Counted from the first letter of the stretch, positions 23,403 through 35,477 are shown. The stretch: DNA of 64,000 nt from Aquanectria penicillioides (GCA_003415625.1 PYIU01000001.1:558001-622000), one strand, 5' to 3'. Program-made: numbers and translations. Notes: a model not told the origin generated them from the sequence alone.

Positions 23403-24458
23403 GTTGTGTATTAGAGGAGGACGGCGAATTTATTTAATGAGATCGGTTGATGAACGAGATGAGGATTGACGGGATGTTCAATGATGACTTGAAGTGGTGA
23501 ATATATACTCGAACGCCAAGATGCGAAAGGGCGGGGAAAAGGTCAAGGTCAAGAGTCATACCGGAACGTGGATGAACGTCAATTCGCATCATCTTGACAC
23601 CATCAATTGGCGTAGGTCGGTAAACCAAGGGCAAGTCGCAGCGACGTGCCAATGTTTGCGTAGACAATCGCCATGACGGCAGCGAGGCGCAACATGTCGT
23701 GACGCGATGATCCGGCCAGTCCTAATCAAGCATCCCACGATTGCGCCATCGACACCAAATCTAAAACAACGAGTCGGCTGCCACATAGCCGCCAACGCCC
23801 TTGGGATGAGCCAGATTATTGGACGTCATTCTCCGACAGGCCAATTATCATCCATGCCGCAGCACCCGAATCTTCGAGCACAGGGACGCAGGTGTCATGT
23901 TAGGCTACCAACCTGCATCTCGTCAACGGCGCGCCTCTTGCTTATCAATTGAGAATCATGCCGGGGTTCATACGCGTAAAGTAACAGTGAAAGTAACTTC
24001 ATGATTGGAGCAGATGAAGAATGACGCTTGACACGTGCATGGCTCACATTTCATATAGAGATAGTCTTGTGTTCTAGGTATGTGGCATGCGGTTATCGTC
24101 CTTCCAGTTGCAGGTCAAGACGAGATTCCAGCACAATTTTTCACACGTGCACACGAGAACGAAAATTATGTCTTAAATGTGATTTAACATATTTTATATG
24201 TGAAGCAACCCACCAGGGAAGGCTCCTTGGAAATTTTAGACGGCCCGATAATGTCTTGCTCGTCTAGCTTTTGAGTTGATACATTCCATCTTGTGCGACC
24301 CATGTCCAGGCACGCATGCGGCTAGGAGATACTTGAATCTCAATTACAAATTTCCCGTCAGCATTAAAGTTGCTAATGCGCCCTCGGTTATAATTTATAC
24401 ATTTAAATAGCACAATTTATCATCATGTAAGGGTTCCAAAACATCACCAAATGTGGGT
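23403..24458. other. Promoter-containing intergenic stretch
   Basis: Upstream region of the dioxygenase gene and 3' flank of the permease gene. No coding frame supported. Confidence 0.5.
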
Positions 24459-26709
24459 TCAAATCCATCCCCCGGGGACTGTTGCTCTTTTCTCCGTAGG
24501 TTCAGGCGGTACCAGGGTGCTCTCGCTCATCGGCGATCCAGGTTGCGCAGTAACACGACGGCCAGAAGGATCATGAGTGGCTTCCCATTCGGCCAATTCA
24601 TCCAGGGGCACTTTAACCAAGTGTTGGTATTGTGCAGCACCTTCGAAGAAAATAATTTCTTGACGAACTCGGTATCCTCTTAACCTGGGAATGATATGAA
24701 TCCACAGGTAATGATAGAGTATGCAAGCAACGATCCTGATAGGAGGTCAGATGACGGGACGGATATGTAATGATTCAGGAAGCTGTGGCAGAACTCACAT
24801 GCCAGCGCCAGTAACGGCCGATGCCGCGTACCAGAGGCTCACATCTCCGGCAAAAGGGCCTCCATCTGGGGGATACCATGGCATAACCAGCAAGTACAGA
24901 TTTTTGAGAATGTTGAAGTAGACAAAGACATCCCATGCCCTGTATGCAGGGGCAGGGAGGCCAAGACGTCTGTGCCGTCGCCGAACGATAAGAAGACCGC
25001 AACCCATGAGCAAGTCGAAAAATGCTGCAGGAATGATCTTAAGGTTGACGACTAAAAGAATAATAGTCTGTCAGTCTTCATTTTTCGAACCCTGAGCACT
25101 AACCACTCACCGAAATTGAAAGCATCGCCAGCAGGTGGCGCGAAAATCATGACAATGGTAATGGCCCACTTGAAGATGTAGGGACCAAGAGTTGTGCCGA
25201 AAGGTTTTGTAGAGGCCCAAAGCTTCGGGAATGGGAGAACTCCTTGTCTGTTCAGTCACCAGATTAGTGGCTTTGCAGCAAGGAATCGTTTCAAATGCCT
25301 GCTCACCTGCCGCACTCTCGAATAATGCGGGATGACCCAAGCATCATTGCTAAAAGATTTCCAAAAGAACTAACAACAACAAGAATGTTCAAAGCTCGAG
25401 CTGCCATATTAGATCCAAATACATGCTCGAAGAAAAGGGTAGCCGGGATTTGTTTAGATGTTTTTATCTCTTCCTTGGGCACTACAAGCCATAATTAGCT
25501 TCTTCTCAGATGCCGTTGAGATGTACATTAGACCATCTTACCAGCAGCAAAATAAGCAACGTTGGTCATAATGTACAGAATTGCGACTGTGTAAATAGAA
25601 ATCCAGCCATGCTTTCTCAGCTGTCTGACTGGGTTCTGGAGGGGCATCATTAGTGACTAACAAGGTTATACTGTCGAATGCTAGGCTCACCTTGACCTCG
25701 CCAACGACGTTGAACGCGTTCTCATAGCCTTGGTAGGAGTACACAATCTTGTACAGCGCATTTGTCAGGCCATATGTCGTCGCATGCCCAGAAAAGGCAT
25801 TTTTAAAGTTGGCGGTCGGGTTTTTGACCTTTGTGTGACCGCTGAGCACAATTATGCCCGTGACGCCCATAAATAAGAGCGTCCCTAGCTTGATCACGCC
25901 AAAGCTATTTGATACCCAATATGAGAACCTAGTATTGAGCGCAACGACTACAAACCAGCTCAGCAAACGTCACAACGGACACGGGCTAGCAGTAGACTTA
26001 CGCAGAAGACATAAGGTCATTACAGCTGACGCGGTGGCTTTGAGCTCCCATTGCGTCGCATTGTGATCAGCCGCCTGAAAAATATATTGGGCCAGCACTT
26101 CACAAACGGTTAGCTACTGTCAACACTAGACCATCTCATTTTTGCTCACCGATGGCATTGCCACTGCTAAAAGACAGAATCACAGCCTGGAACGCAAAAG
26201 CCGTCGAAAAAAGCCACTTGGGCCGAGGAAATGCCTGTTCCATGTAAACAGCTTCAGATCCAGACCGATTCGGAAAATAGGCTGCAAATTCGAGATAGAC
26301 TGCAAAAGCCGTCACGGTACACACAAGACCAATCGCCCAGTAAACGAGACTTAACCCCACGCTTCCCGTTCCCGTCAAAATGCTCGATGCTGAGACAAAT
26401 TAGCACATGTAATCCACTGGCGTGGGGCAAATTGTGAGAATCACGAGTTGAGAAGATACCGGTTCCAATCATTGCACTGATGTTCAGGAAAGCGATCGTC
26501 ACCGGCCCGACCGCGTAACCCAACGGAGATGTCGTTTCGACAGGAGCTCCAAGTGCATCCTGATATGCCACTTCTGAATCATTTCCTCCCTTTGTGGCGA
26601 TGTAATAGGCGCTGCCATCGGAAACCTCACTTGGCGGCCGCTCCCGGCCTTGCTCTTGCGCTTCACCTTTAGTCTCCCGGCTGCGAGCTGATCCGGGCCA
26701 GAAAGACAT
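24459..26709 (-). CDS. APC-superfamily amino-acid permease, methionine-permease (MUP1/LAT) type
   Basis: Plasma-membrane transporter with about 12 helices. Start ATG at 26709 (MSFWPGSARSRETKGEAQEQ); stop TGA at 24459-24461. A hydrophilic N-terminal tail (~80 residues) precedes YAVGPVTIAFLNISAMIGTG, a LAT-type TM1 with the G-T-G unwound motif. Later blocks, joined by several short introns, include TGTGSVGLSLVYWAIGLVCT, FAAYFPNRSGSEAVYMEQAF, YGLTNALYKIVYSYQGYENA, FNVVGEVKNPVRQLRKHGWI, SSFGNLLAMMLGSSRIIREC, RQGVLPFPKLWASTKPFGT and PAPAYRAWDVFVYFNIL. The protein ends EPTEKRATVPGGWI. The YSYQGYENAFNVVGEV-type block is typical of fungal MUP1/MUP3-like permeases. Its closeness to the TauD-type gene suits a sulfur-amino-acid role, but substrate specificity is inferred from family only. 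Confidence 0.88.
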
Positions 26710-27629
26710 TGCAATATTTTGACCCGGTCGTATACCGAATCTTGAACGAGCGTGATATTTTCAGGATCGAGCCCGGAGTTAGAATGGAATTCCAGCGTGC
26801 TTGGATCCTAAGTACTCGGAATTAGACTTTTGCTCAATCGACGGTTTGAGACAGTCCCACCCCCAGAACATACGCATTTGGCATTGAAACAACAATTTTC
26901 AATCATCCAAACGGGAATCCCGACTGGAGAAAAAGTGTCGATCACTACAATTCATCGGATAATTTCATCAATTAACTTCAGCCTTACTGGGATGACCATT
27001 CATGTCGCGTGGGATTGTTTCTCGAGCGAATAAACAAACGCGTTTATGGGCCGGACAAGCCGATGTTTATTATTCTACAATTATTGTGAATGTTAAATGT
27101 CTAGGCTCCCGGTGGGTCATTCATCAGGTATGAATCATTGCTCTTTGGATTACACAAAGATAAGCCAAGATTTGATCTGGAGTTGTGTCCACCGGGCTGA
27201 GGTGCATATCCATGAGATGATCGCAAACCTCGACCCAGCCATCCCTCTCATCGCCGATGTTGACCGGGGATATTGGACGAGGATGCGGGAGGCAGGATGT
27301 ATGACAAGGCTTGAGAGCATTCGGTAGCGAGGAATCAACGCATGATATTAAGAACTCATCACACATGTGCGCAAACATGTTTCGGGTTTTGTCTCATCAC
27401 ATCCCTCGCATGATGATTTCCAACATCCATCGAATTTACCATTGCCACGCTAAGCGCGAAGCAGATCCCAGTAGTGGAAAGAGCTCTCAATCCGACTGGG
27501 TGGCCGAGTGTGGAACAAATCAGCGATGGTCAAGTAAAGCGTAGACAAGGTTTAAGATGCCTGTTTCCGTCGCGTGTTCATTTAGCGTATATGATTTTAT
27601 ATGACGAAAATACAATATCATGTCATCAA
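26710..27629. other. Gene-free stretch
   Basis: Promoter of the permease gene and 3' flank of the P/Q-rich gene. No further gene supported. Confidence 0.5.
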
Positions 27630-30600
27630 TTATTCCACCTCTAGCCACATCGTCTTGAGCTGCGCAATCTGCATGACATCACCTGCATTGTTTGCATTTG
27701 CCAGCCCATTATGGCAGTTCTTCATCATCTGCGCCGACGTGGCTCCATGTTCGGTCTCATACCAGCCCAGGCTGCTGCTTCCATGCAAGTTTCCATCTGT
27801 GGTGTCTGAGACTACTGCCATGCTGTTCATTCCAGAGTACATGATACTCAACTGCCCTTGATGCATGGCTTGCTGAACCTTCATAAGCCTCAGGCGCTGG
27901 AGCGCGTCAATTTGCGGAATTGTCGCATTGTATATTTGCATTCTTCGAGTTCCGAATGCTCTGAATGTTTCCAGTGCCGCCTGCGATTCGGGAGATCCAG
28001 GGGGTCCGGCAGCGCAGACTTCGAGCCACATCTTGCGCATTCGAGGTGACCACATCTGGCAGCAAATAGACCGCTCATCGTACTCTGCCTTGCAGGGAAT
28101 CGAGCTCGCAAGCGGAGTGTCTGCCAAGAAACTCAAGTAACAATCCTGGCAAGACAATGCCTCGGGATAGCCATACCACATCCCCTTGCTGCGATCCCCC
28201 AGCCCGGGGCATGGCAAAACCCCTGTCCATTTTCTGACATACTCTTCATAATAGCTAAAGACACCTTTGTCAAGCGCTTCGGCGAATTTGTTCATAAACT
28301 GAATCCACCGTTGAGTTGTAGGGCAGAAACTGCACACGATAGTACTAGTGGGATCTCGTCGTGCTAGCTCAAAGAATTGGGCGACGTCCGTTGTCTTCAA
28401 GATGCCTGTGTAGCACGCATGACACAGACTCAACGACTCGCAGCCTCGAGTCAGGGTCCACCACTGGCCACCGATGATACCATTCGGAGTGCAGGGAACA
28501 AGGGGAACGATTTCGTTGGCTGCCGTCCAAAATACGCCAAAGTTACGCTGATACACGGCGGCGTCGAAAGCAACGGCGAACGGAATGGTTGCCATGTCAC
28601 AAGATGATTCTTGGACAACATCCTTCAGGAAACCGCCCAAGCCACCAGATGACGATGTGTACTGGACAAACTCGTTTCCGAATCGGCTCAATACCAACTT
28701 GTCCATGTAACAAGTCTCGCAAATACGCAGGTTCTTGATCTTCTGGCGTGTCACATACCAGTTGGAGGTGTTTGTCTGCATCGTCTTGCCTTCGCATTCC
28801 GGTAATCGGAGCCTGTGAGATGCGCCGTTGACAAATCCCTGCCAGTCATTGTTCTTTGACATCTTTGCAAGGGCCGCGGTGACGTACGGCACACATATAT
28901 CGCAACCCCACTCCTCTCCTTCGCCTTGTTTTCTAGAAGGTGTGAATTTGGATTCGAACGCGGTGCCCACCACGCGATCCTCGTAACAGGCCTCACAGGC
29001 AAGGAAGTTGTCTATGATACCAGGCTGAACCAGACTATACCACTTCCCACCTTGAGCACCATTGGTAAGCACGCGTCCCTTGCAATTTGGAATTTCCAAG
29101 CGCCTTGTTGCGTAAGCCTTGAGAGCAGTCAAATCATTGCTTTTGACGGCCTGTGGCCACAAGACCTCCTTGACACGTGGCAGCCAGAAGTCGCAAGAGG
29201 CCACTGAACCTCCAGGCAGGAGTATCTTCTCGAATTGGCCGGCAAGATATGCACCTTGGATGTGGTCGGCGTGGCATCTAGTGCAGATCATGAAATTTGG
29301 GACATCAGGCAGATGGTACCAGTGGAGCTCGTAGTCCAGCTCCCTAGAGCCGGGGCATTCTGAAATAACTTCATTTGGCAGTCCAGTAGCTCGCATCGGC
29401 GGCGGTCCTCGGGGTCTGTCATCGGCGGATTGTACATTCAAGTTGGACATTTGGTCTGCGAGGTTTGAAAGAGGATTGATCGGTGCTCCACTTGATGGCA
29501 TTCCGGGGCTGTATCCTGGAATATCGTGTGCAGGTGGCGGTTGTGCATATTGCTGATGATAGGGTGAGTTTTGCGTGCTCTGCGCACCATCTGTTCGCGA
29601 GGGAGTTCCTTGAGACAGGGGCGGTGGGGGGTTTGCTGGAGGTTGTGATTGGGGCGGTGGTGCATATTGTTGCTGGTAATTCGCGCCGTGAGTGCTTTGC
29701 GAACCATCCCTTTGCGAGGGGGTTCCTTGTGACGGAGGTGGCGGAGCATAGCTGTTCTGCTGCTGTGGAGGATTCATTGGAGGTTGTGATGGAGGCTGTG
29801 GTGCATAATTGTTCTGCTGCTGTGGAGGATTCATTAGAGCTTGTGATGGAGGCGGTGGTGCATAATTGTTTTGCTGTTGTGGAGAGTTTGTTGGAGCTTG
29901 TGATGGAGGTGGTGGAGCATATTGCTGCTGGTAGTTCACACCGTGAGTGATTTGCGGACCATCCCTTTGCGAGGGAGTTCCCTGAGACGGAGGCGGTGGA
30001 GCATAGTTGTTCTGTTGCTGTGGGAGGTATGTAGGAGGTTGTGATGGAGGCGGTGGGAAATAGTTGTTCTGCGGCTGTGGAGGATTTGTCGGAGGCTGTG
30101 GTGGAGGCGGAGTTGGTTCGACATGTGGTGTTGCTGGCGACGTCACGCCGGATTGTTGAGGCGCTGGAGCCGCAATCGGTGGAGGAGGATAGTATGCATG
30201 ACCGTGCTGCTGGGGATATGGATTCTGCTGAACCGGTGGCGGGGCCCCGTATTGTTGTTGATATGAAGGTGTCGTCGGGGTCACGTTGGCGGGAGGAGCA
30301 TTGTAGGGTGTGGGGTTTGGGTGGTATGCGGGATAAGCCTGTGTCGGTGTCGCGTGAGGAGGCTGGGTGCTGACCTGCTGGCCTTGAGGATAAGATGAGG
30401 CTTGAGCATGGTTCCAAGAAGTGTTCGGGGACTGAGGTTGTTGAGGAGGAGGGTACGTCGGCTGGGGACCGGCCGGAGGCGGGGCGTGATATGCGGGAGC
30501 GCCGGGCACTTGGCCATTCGGAGGCGGACGATAATATGGGGTAGGGTTCGGATTTGTATATGGAGCCCCGTGTTGGGCTGGTGGAGCTGTTGAATATCCA

Positions 30601-30749
30601 TATGGCGATGCCTGGTGCTGGTATGGGTTCGGTGGCTGCTGTTGTGGAGGATTTCCATTCTGAGGATACTGGTTGCTCTGCTGGGGCTTTGAGAGCGAGT
30701 TGGCCACCCCGACGGCCTCGTCGACGAGATTTCTGACAAGCTTCTTCAT
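27630..30749 (-). CDS. P/Q-rich protein with repeated CxxC (zinc-ribbon-like) modules
   Basis: Single-exon frame of 1,039 residues from the ATG at 30749 (MKKLVRNLVDEAVGVANSLS). Residues ~20-465 are low-complexity Pro/Gln/Asn/Tyr-rich with tandem repeats. The second half is globular and carries serial cysteine pairs: CTRCHADHIQGAYL (about residue 488), CEACYEDRVVGTAFE, CDICVPYV, CETCYMDKLVLSRF, CHACYTGILKTTDV, CSFCPTT, CQDCYLSFLADTPL. Most follow a Trp/Tyr-rich stretch (HWYHL, GGKWYSL, SNWYVT, GGQWWTL, GMWYGY), so the domain looks like five diverged copies of one metal-binding module, each W-Y...C-x2-C-Y...C-x2-C. No membrane segment or signal peptide is seen. I do not recognise a named family or function. 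Nuclear or condensate-forming roles are possible because of the prion-like N-terminus, but this is speculation. Confidence 0.85.
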   Translation of the reverse strand: MKKLVRNLVDEAVGVANSLSKPQQSNQYPQNGNPPQQQPPNPYQHQASPYGYSTAPPAQHGAPYTNPNPTPYYRPPPNGQVPGAPAYHAPPPAGPQPTYPPPQQPQSPNTSWNHAQASSYPQGQQVSTQPPHATPTQAYPAYHPNPTPYNAPPANVTPTTPSYQQQYGAPPPVQQNPYPQQHGHAYYPPPPIAAPAPQQSGVTSPATPHVEPTPPPPQPPTNPPQPQNNYFPPPPSQPPTYLPQQQNNYAPPPPSQGTPSQRDGPQITHGVNYQQQYAPPPPSQAPTNSPQQQNNYAPPPPSQALMNPPQQQNNYAPQPPSQPPMNPPQQQNSYAPPPPSQGTPSQRDGSQSTHGANYQQQYAPPPQSQPPANPPPPLSQGTPSRTDGAQSTQNSPYHQQYAQPPPAHDIPGYSPGMPSSGAPINPLSNLADQMSNLNVQSADDRPRGPPPMRATGLPNEVISECPGSRELDYELHWYHLPDVPNFMICTRCHADHIQGAYLAGQFEKILLPGGSVASCDFWLPRVKEVLWPQAVKSNDLTALKAYATRRLEIPNCKGRVLTNGAQGGKWYSLVQPGIIDNFLACEACYEDRVVGTAFESKFTPSRKQGEGEEWGCDICVPYVTAALAKMSKNNDWQGFVNGASHRLRLPECEGKTMQTNTSNWYVTRQKIKNLRICETCYMDKLVLSRFGNEFVQYTSSSGGLGGFLKDVVQESSCDMATIPFAVAFDAAVYQRNFGVFWTAANEIVPLVPCTPNGIIGGQWWTLTRGCESLSLCHACYTGILKTTDVAQFFELARRDPTSTIVCSFCPTTQRWIQFMNKFAEALDKGVFSYYEEYVRKWTGVLPCPGLGDRSKGMWYGYPEALSCQDCYLSFLADTPLASSIPCKAEYDERSICCQMWSPRMRKMWLEVCAAGPPGSPESQAALETFRAFGTRRMQIYNATIPQIDALQRLRLMKVQQAMHQGQLSIMYSGMNSMAVVSDTTDGNLHGSSSLGWYETEHGATSAQMMKNCHNGLANANNAGDVMQIAQLKTMWLEVE
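29560..30090 (-). repeat. In-frame tandem repeats of the P/Q-rich region
   Basis: About 57-60 bp units encoding NNYAPPPPSQxxxNPPQQQ recur at least four times, interleaved with a longer unit encoding GTPSQRDGxQxTHGxNYQQQ that occurs three times. Unit boundaries are diverged, so the array is old enough to have accumulated substitutions, but it remains in frame. Confidence 0.85.
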
Positions 30750-32468
30750 CCCGAGGCGATTGAGTGACGTGCAGATAGGGCTGTCTGATCCAGAGCAGGC
30801 CTTGGCGATGTGTTTCTCGAATTGAGGAGTGAAGATTGGTCCACTTCAGCCAAAAGCCAAGCCAAGCCACGCCACCTTGGCGATCTGGAGGGCGGCAAAC
30901 GGTGTCAATTAAATAGGCCGTGTTCACTTTGGTGGATGGGCTTCAGCTTAGGCTGACTGCCCGGGGGGCTAGACCGGTCTGGTGACTCTGGTCGCTCAGC
31001 TGAATCAACGGCCGCAACTTGATTGAGCGGGACTGTGTACACGTGCAGGCATGCTCCTTGCTCCACGAATAAACATCGCTTATCGTTTCTTCCCCGCCCA
31101 TTTTGCCCTGTCCTGGCTGCCTGCTCGTCGTCTCGCATCTGAAGCGAGGTCGCGTCAGGGTTATATATAGTGTGTGTCGAGGCCGAGCTAGTTACTATGT
31201 AATAAGCGTGCATCAAGCACAGTTTTCAAGACCACATACGGATAGAGAACATGCATCTCTATGCATCCTGGTTGTCATGGGTTTTGAGGTGTTTTCTTGC
31301 TGACCATCTCTAGGGTGGTGTCGGATCCATCGGATCGAAGAGCCTCAGTGTGCCGGGACTCCTGGCAGTGCTTGATGTAACCACCATGTCATCTTTTCTT
31401 CTTCCTGAAATTTGTCACTTTTTAAGGTCTCAGGTCCCGGATGCAACATGACACACGGCAACACAAACCCCTCCTCCGTAGGCTCATTGGCGTGTCCTAC
31501 GTCATTGTCCTAGGTCTTAACTACCCTGTACCACATTAATCTACTCTCACTGTCAGCGCCAACGTCCATATTCCAGTGGGAAATGTTAGCTTAATTCCGA
31601 GCAACTCAAAACAATAATCTTTGACTTTTTTTTTTTTTTTTGGTAGTAGTAGTCGTCGTTGTCCTTGCGAAGACCACCCTTGTGAAGTAGCAGCGTTGCA
31701 AAAGTTCGGCAATAATCGCGATGGAAAAAAAAATCAGATTTGGATTTTCAATGAGCTCCAATCGATTTAGTGAAAAATGCTACCAAAAAAGAAATAGCTA
31801 TAGCTTGCGATGTATATGATTATGTGCCAGCATTAAATACTGCGCTCTACACCTTTTCATTGACCCAGTAATCGCCAGCTGAACTGGGTTTTTAGTTGGG
31901 TCTCTGTCACAATAAGCGACATCAAAGTGAGCCAACCAGGAAATCAATTACTGTCTACTCGGTAAGCATGAGAATTGTAAATGAAGCCCATGTCAACTAT
32001 CGAAGAAGTTTGCGGGCCCAATTCTTCCCATTGAGATACGGTCGTTCATGTCCTCCCAAAGTCTCAAACAGCTGAGTAATCCCTACCAAGCGGCAACATG
32101 TGGCGGTAGCCGAATTTGTAGCGATGGCGTCGATAGCGCGATGGGTCGTAAACACAATCGAAGTCTCTAATTCGCCCCCTGAGGTTGCAATGTGTGTAAC
32201 CATGTCTTAGTTTGGAAGGCTAGCCTGTGGAGCCGGTGAATTGATGAGCCGGACGAATCTACGCATTTTACCCCGTAAGCTTGTGTTATCTCAGTTCGTC
32301 GTCTGTCTCGGCCATTGCGCGTTCTGCCCCAACATTCCGAACCAAGGGCCTATGGCGTGCAGTTTGATTGCCATCCGAAGTAAGAGGCTCACGGCCGTAT
32401 CTTCAACCTCATCGTGGATTATTTCCAGTTGCGACCTATTCTCAGTCCGACTTTAATTTCTGAACGCG
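30750..32468. other. Long intergenic region with a poly-T tract
   Basis: Divergent promoter region between the P/Q-rich gene (minus) and the Hsp70-like gene (plus). It includes a 16-bp T run at 31626-31641. Short frames around 32000-32200 have no recognisable relatives. Confidence 0.5.
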
Positions 32469-34905
32469 ATGCCTCCCAGGAAATCGCCCGATGAGTTACC
32501 CTGCTTGGCAATCAGTGTCGACTACGGCACAACTAATACATGTTAGTTGACTATCTGCCATCTAAGAATATGTATTGCAGCTACAAATGTCGCTGACAAA
32601 ATCGGCACACAGCTGTTGCCTGGTCAATTAACCCAGGTCTCACCGCAGACCTTTTGGATATCAACATAGTCACCGAATGGGGCAGCCACTCATCTCCAAC
32701 TGTCCCTTCACTGTGTTCTTACTCCCCAGACTCCAAATTTCACTGGGGATTCGGGGTTTCGGACACGTCTCAAGCTATGCGATGGACAAAGTTAGATCTG
32801 GAAGAGAAAACCAAGCCTGCAGCGCTTGCAGAGTTGAGACGCCTGGTACAACAGACACACCCGTCAACCCTGGAAGTGAATGGGCATTATCCTAAAGGAA
32901 TACCGTTCCAATTGACAAAGAACCCCACACAAGCACTCACTGATTTTCTAACTCAAGTTGCGAACCAAGTGTTTCAAGATGTCACTTTTAAGGTGGATTC
33001 TCAGGTTTTGAAAAACCGTGTGCTCGATCTCACCATTACCCACCCACAGGTATATAAACACTCTCTTCCTTGCCTTGAAATTATCGCTTATTTATTTCAA
33101 TGTAGGAATGGAGTGGGCGTGACAATTTAGCTATAAAGCGACTTACCCGGGCTACGAGCGAAGCTTTCCACAAGGCCTTTTCTGGAATCCTGGCTGGAAA
33201 CGAGTCTGGTCTATGTATAAGGAATGTTCGACTGTCCTCAGATTTAGAAGCATCATTCTACTTGATGATTAGATCTATGCTGGATCAAGGCCAGAATTTT
33301 CTTGCACCGGTTTGTCAAACCTGTTTTTGAAATCCTTCGCACGCAAAACTGATTCTCATCCGTAGGGGGATCTTTGCACCGTCGTTGATGCTGGCGGAGT
33401 ATTCACAGTAATAATTGCCATGAATCTACCCTTTTACACCATTACAGGGCTAACAGAGAGCTACAATCATAGAAAGCCACCACACTCCGTGTTTTACAAC
33501 TATCACCACACGTAATGTTCGAACCAGTTGGGAAGTTCAATAGTAAGTGCTTAACTCCAATAAGCGGTAAATGAATGGACTTTGACGACAAGAGCCTTCA
33601 GGCAGTCCTTGTGGCTCACAGTTGGTTGATCATACCTTTTTTCTGGGTTACTTGTTCAAGAAATTGGGCCAAGGCTATGATAAACTCGCGATGGAACTAA
33701 TTGAGAATCAAAATGGCCCATTGGCAGAATTTGAATCCCATGACAAACTCAAAGTTATGGCTGAGAGATTTCAATTGATCAAACACCAATTTTCTGGCAG
33801 CAAGGGCTCAACCCAAGACTTCGTGCTGGGGCTCATATCTGGGCTTGGAGATTCTGGCCAACCACCAAAGGGAGCAGAAAATGGCCAGCTACGCATCTCA
33901 AAGTACGGGCCCTCAAATGACGCAAGTAAAACGCTTCCTCTTTACTAACAGAGTGTGTAGGCTAGATCTCGAAGCCATTTTCGCACCTGCCGTGGAGGGA
34001 GTTATTGACATCATTCTAAATCAGTTTCAAGAGCTCCAGAGCGAAAATAAATCACCCAAGGTAATATCAAGGATTATTAACTTGGGCATAATATATTAAC
34101 GGCTTCCTCTTAGGTTGTGTTGATGACTGGCGGATTTTCCAATAATGAATATCTGCGGCAATGCCTGATCGATTTTTCTTACTCTTGGTTAAAGCCATTC
34201 TGGCTGGTCCGAGCCAAGGACATTGGATGGTAAAATGCTCTGTCGCATCAGATTCAATTTCTCTAACATTATTTTCAGTTTGGAATCTGTGGCACAAGGC
34301 GGTATACTTCTCGGATCCGGAGCAAATTTCTGGGAGCGATATCGAGCACCCAGGCTCTCCGAACACCATGTTGGGATTGTCGTGGATGAGAACTGGGTGG
34401 AAGGCCATCATCACCCAAGCCAGAAGTATCACGACGAGCCAAATGCAACAATGAAAGCCAAAAACAACATCAAGTGGCTGGTGTCGATGGGCGATGCCCA
34501 TCTTGGAGCGGTGTTGCGAAAGGAATTGACCATCAGAACGCCTGTGTTGCACTACCATAAATATTTCAGAGTTATTCAAGTTATCTTCTCTCGCGAAAAG
34601 CCATTCAGCGATCTACCACCGCGAATGACTGATAACCCTACCGGTATGGATGTCTTATATTTGACTGCGCAAGGAGCGACGGAACTGACATTGGAACAGG
34701 GTCAATACAGGTGAAAAACTTGGAGTATGCGGTCAATCAAACAGTTTTGAACTCCGCAATTAAGAGTACCACACCGGATGGAGCGCAGTGTCATTTGGTG
34801 GACTTACGACTGAAGATGGAAGTCACTTCAAAGCGTGCCACATTTGAACTCATGTCGACAGATGAAAGGCCGACCCGGTTGGGAAGTCTAGAGCATAAAT
34901 TTTGA
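32469..34905 (+). CDS. Hsp70-like (HSPA12-type) actin-fold ATPase, ten exons
   Basis: Cytosolic actin/Hsp70-fold ATPase of the large fungal HSPA12-like family; biological role unknown. Exons: 32469-32541, 32613-33049, 33106-33309, 33366-33398, 33473-33542, 33602-33902, 33952-34060, 34114-34229, 34279-34643, 34700-34905; sum 1,914 nt, 637 residues. Phosphate-1 loop: LAISVDYGTTNTSVAW at the N-terminus. The adenosine-type motif is VVLMTGGFSNNEYLRQCL. Other family blocks: DINIVTEWGSHSSPTVPS, TLTxThPQEWSGRDN-like TITHPQEWSGRDNLAIK, and VGKFNSSPCGSQLVDHTFF. The phosphate-2 loop is VVDAGGKATTL, lacking the usual GGGT sequence, so ATP hydrolysis may be weakened. There is no classical substrate-binding domain. 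All introns are GT-AG and 49-74 bp; exon 4 is just 33 nt. It is followed in the same direction by a protein kinase gene. Confidence 0.87.
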
Positions 34906-35477
34906 ATGTCAACATGAAGTTTACGGTTAATGTAGAAAGAACCCGAAAATTTCAAATACTTGAATGGTTGTTGGCATTTTTTGTTTGATTTTGATGAGCA
35001 TGTGACGCACTGGACAGTATTTTGACCATCTGTTGGATATTGCGGGTTTATCAAGTGCTGTGCCATATCATCCCAAAAATCGGTGTTGAAGTCCTGTGTG
35101 GGAAGTGGAGGAGCAAAAAAGCAAAAACCACAGAGCCAATGAATGGCGATAATCTTTGAGGGCTAATGCCAATAGCATCTTGGCATTGGGAAACCTTTTT
35201 GGTCTAGACTCGGTAGCATCGACGCCACCGCCACCAAGCTACCTTTGCACTCAGCCTTCTTCTCCCCTCTTGTCCACCAAGGCTCTGTCTGTTGTCTACA
35301 CAGTACTTTGACCTGCCGTAACGTGTGGGCTCGCGTGTGGGGGAATGCCAACTTTGTATTGAGCCACCCAACCCCGTTTCGTTGCCAATTTATACCCTTT
35401 ATACTTGAAATCTCTAGCGACGCACGACAACTTGGGCGAGGCAGGGCTCCTGTCGAAGCCGTAATCTAGCGCACAAG
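34906..35477. other. Intergenic stretch between Hsp70-like and kinase genes
   Basis: Likely terminator of the Hsp70-like gene and promoter of the kinase gene. No additional gene. Confidence 0.5.

Noticed and set aside
24452..24466. tRNA T-arm-like GGTTCAAATCC
   Set aside because: It covers the end and stop codon of the permease gene, and no acceptor, D or anticodon stems fit around it.
31997..32203. 68-codon minus-strand frame
   Set aside because: It looks protein-like in composition but has no recognisable motif, neighbour exon or promoter; too weak to call.
32610..33130. Apparent truncation of the Hsp70-like gene by an early stop after THPQ
   Set aside because: The stop lies beyond a normal GT donor; splicing at 33050-33105 continues the family sequence, so the gene is intact.
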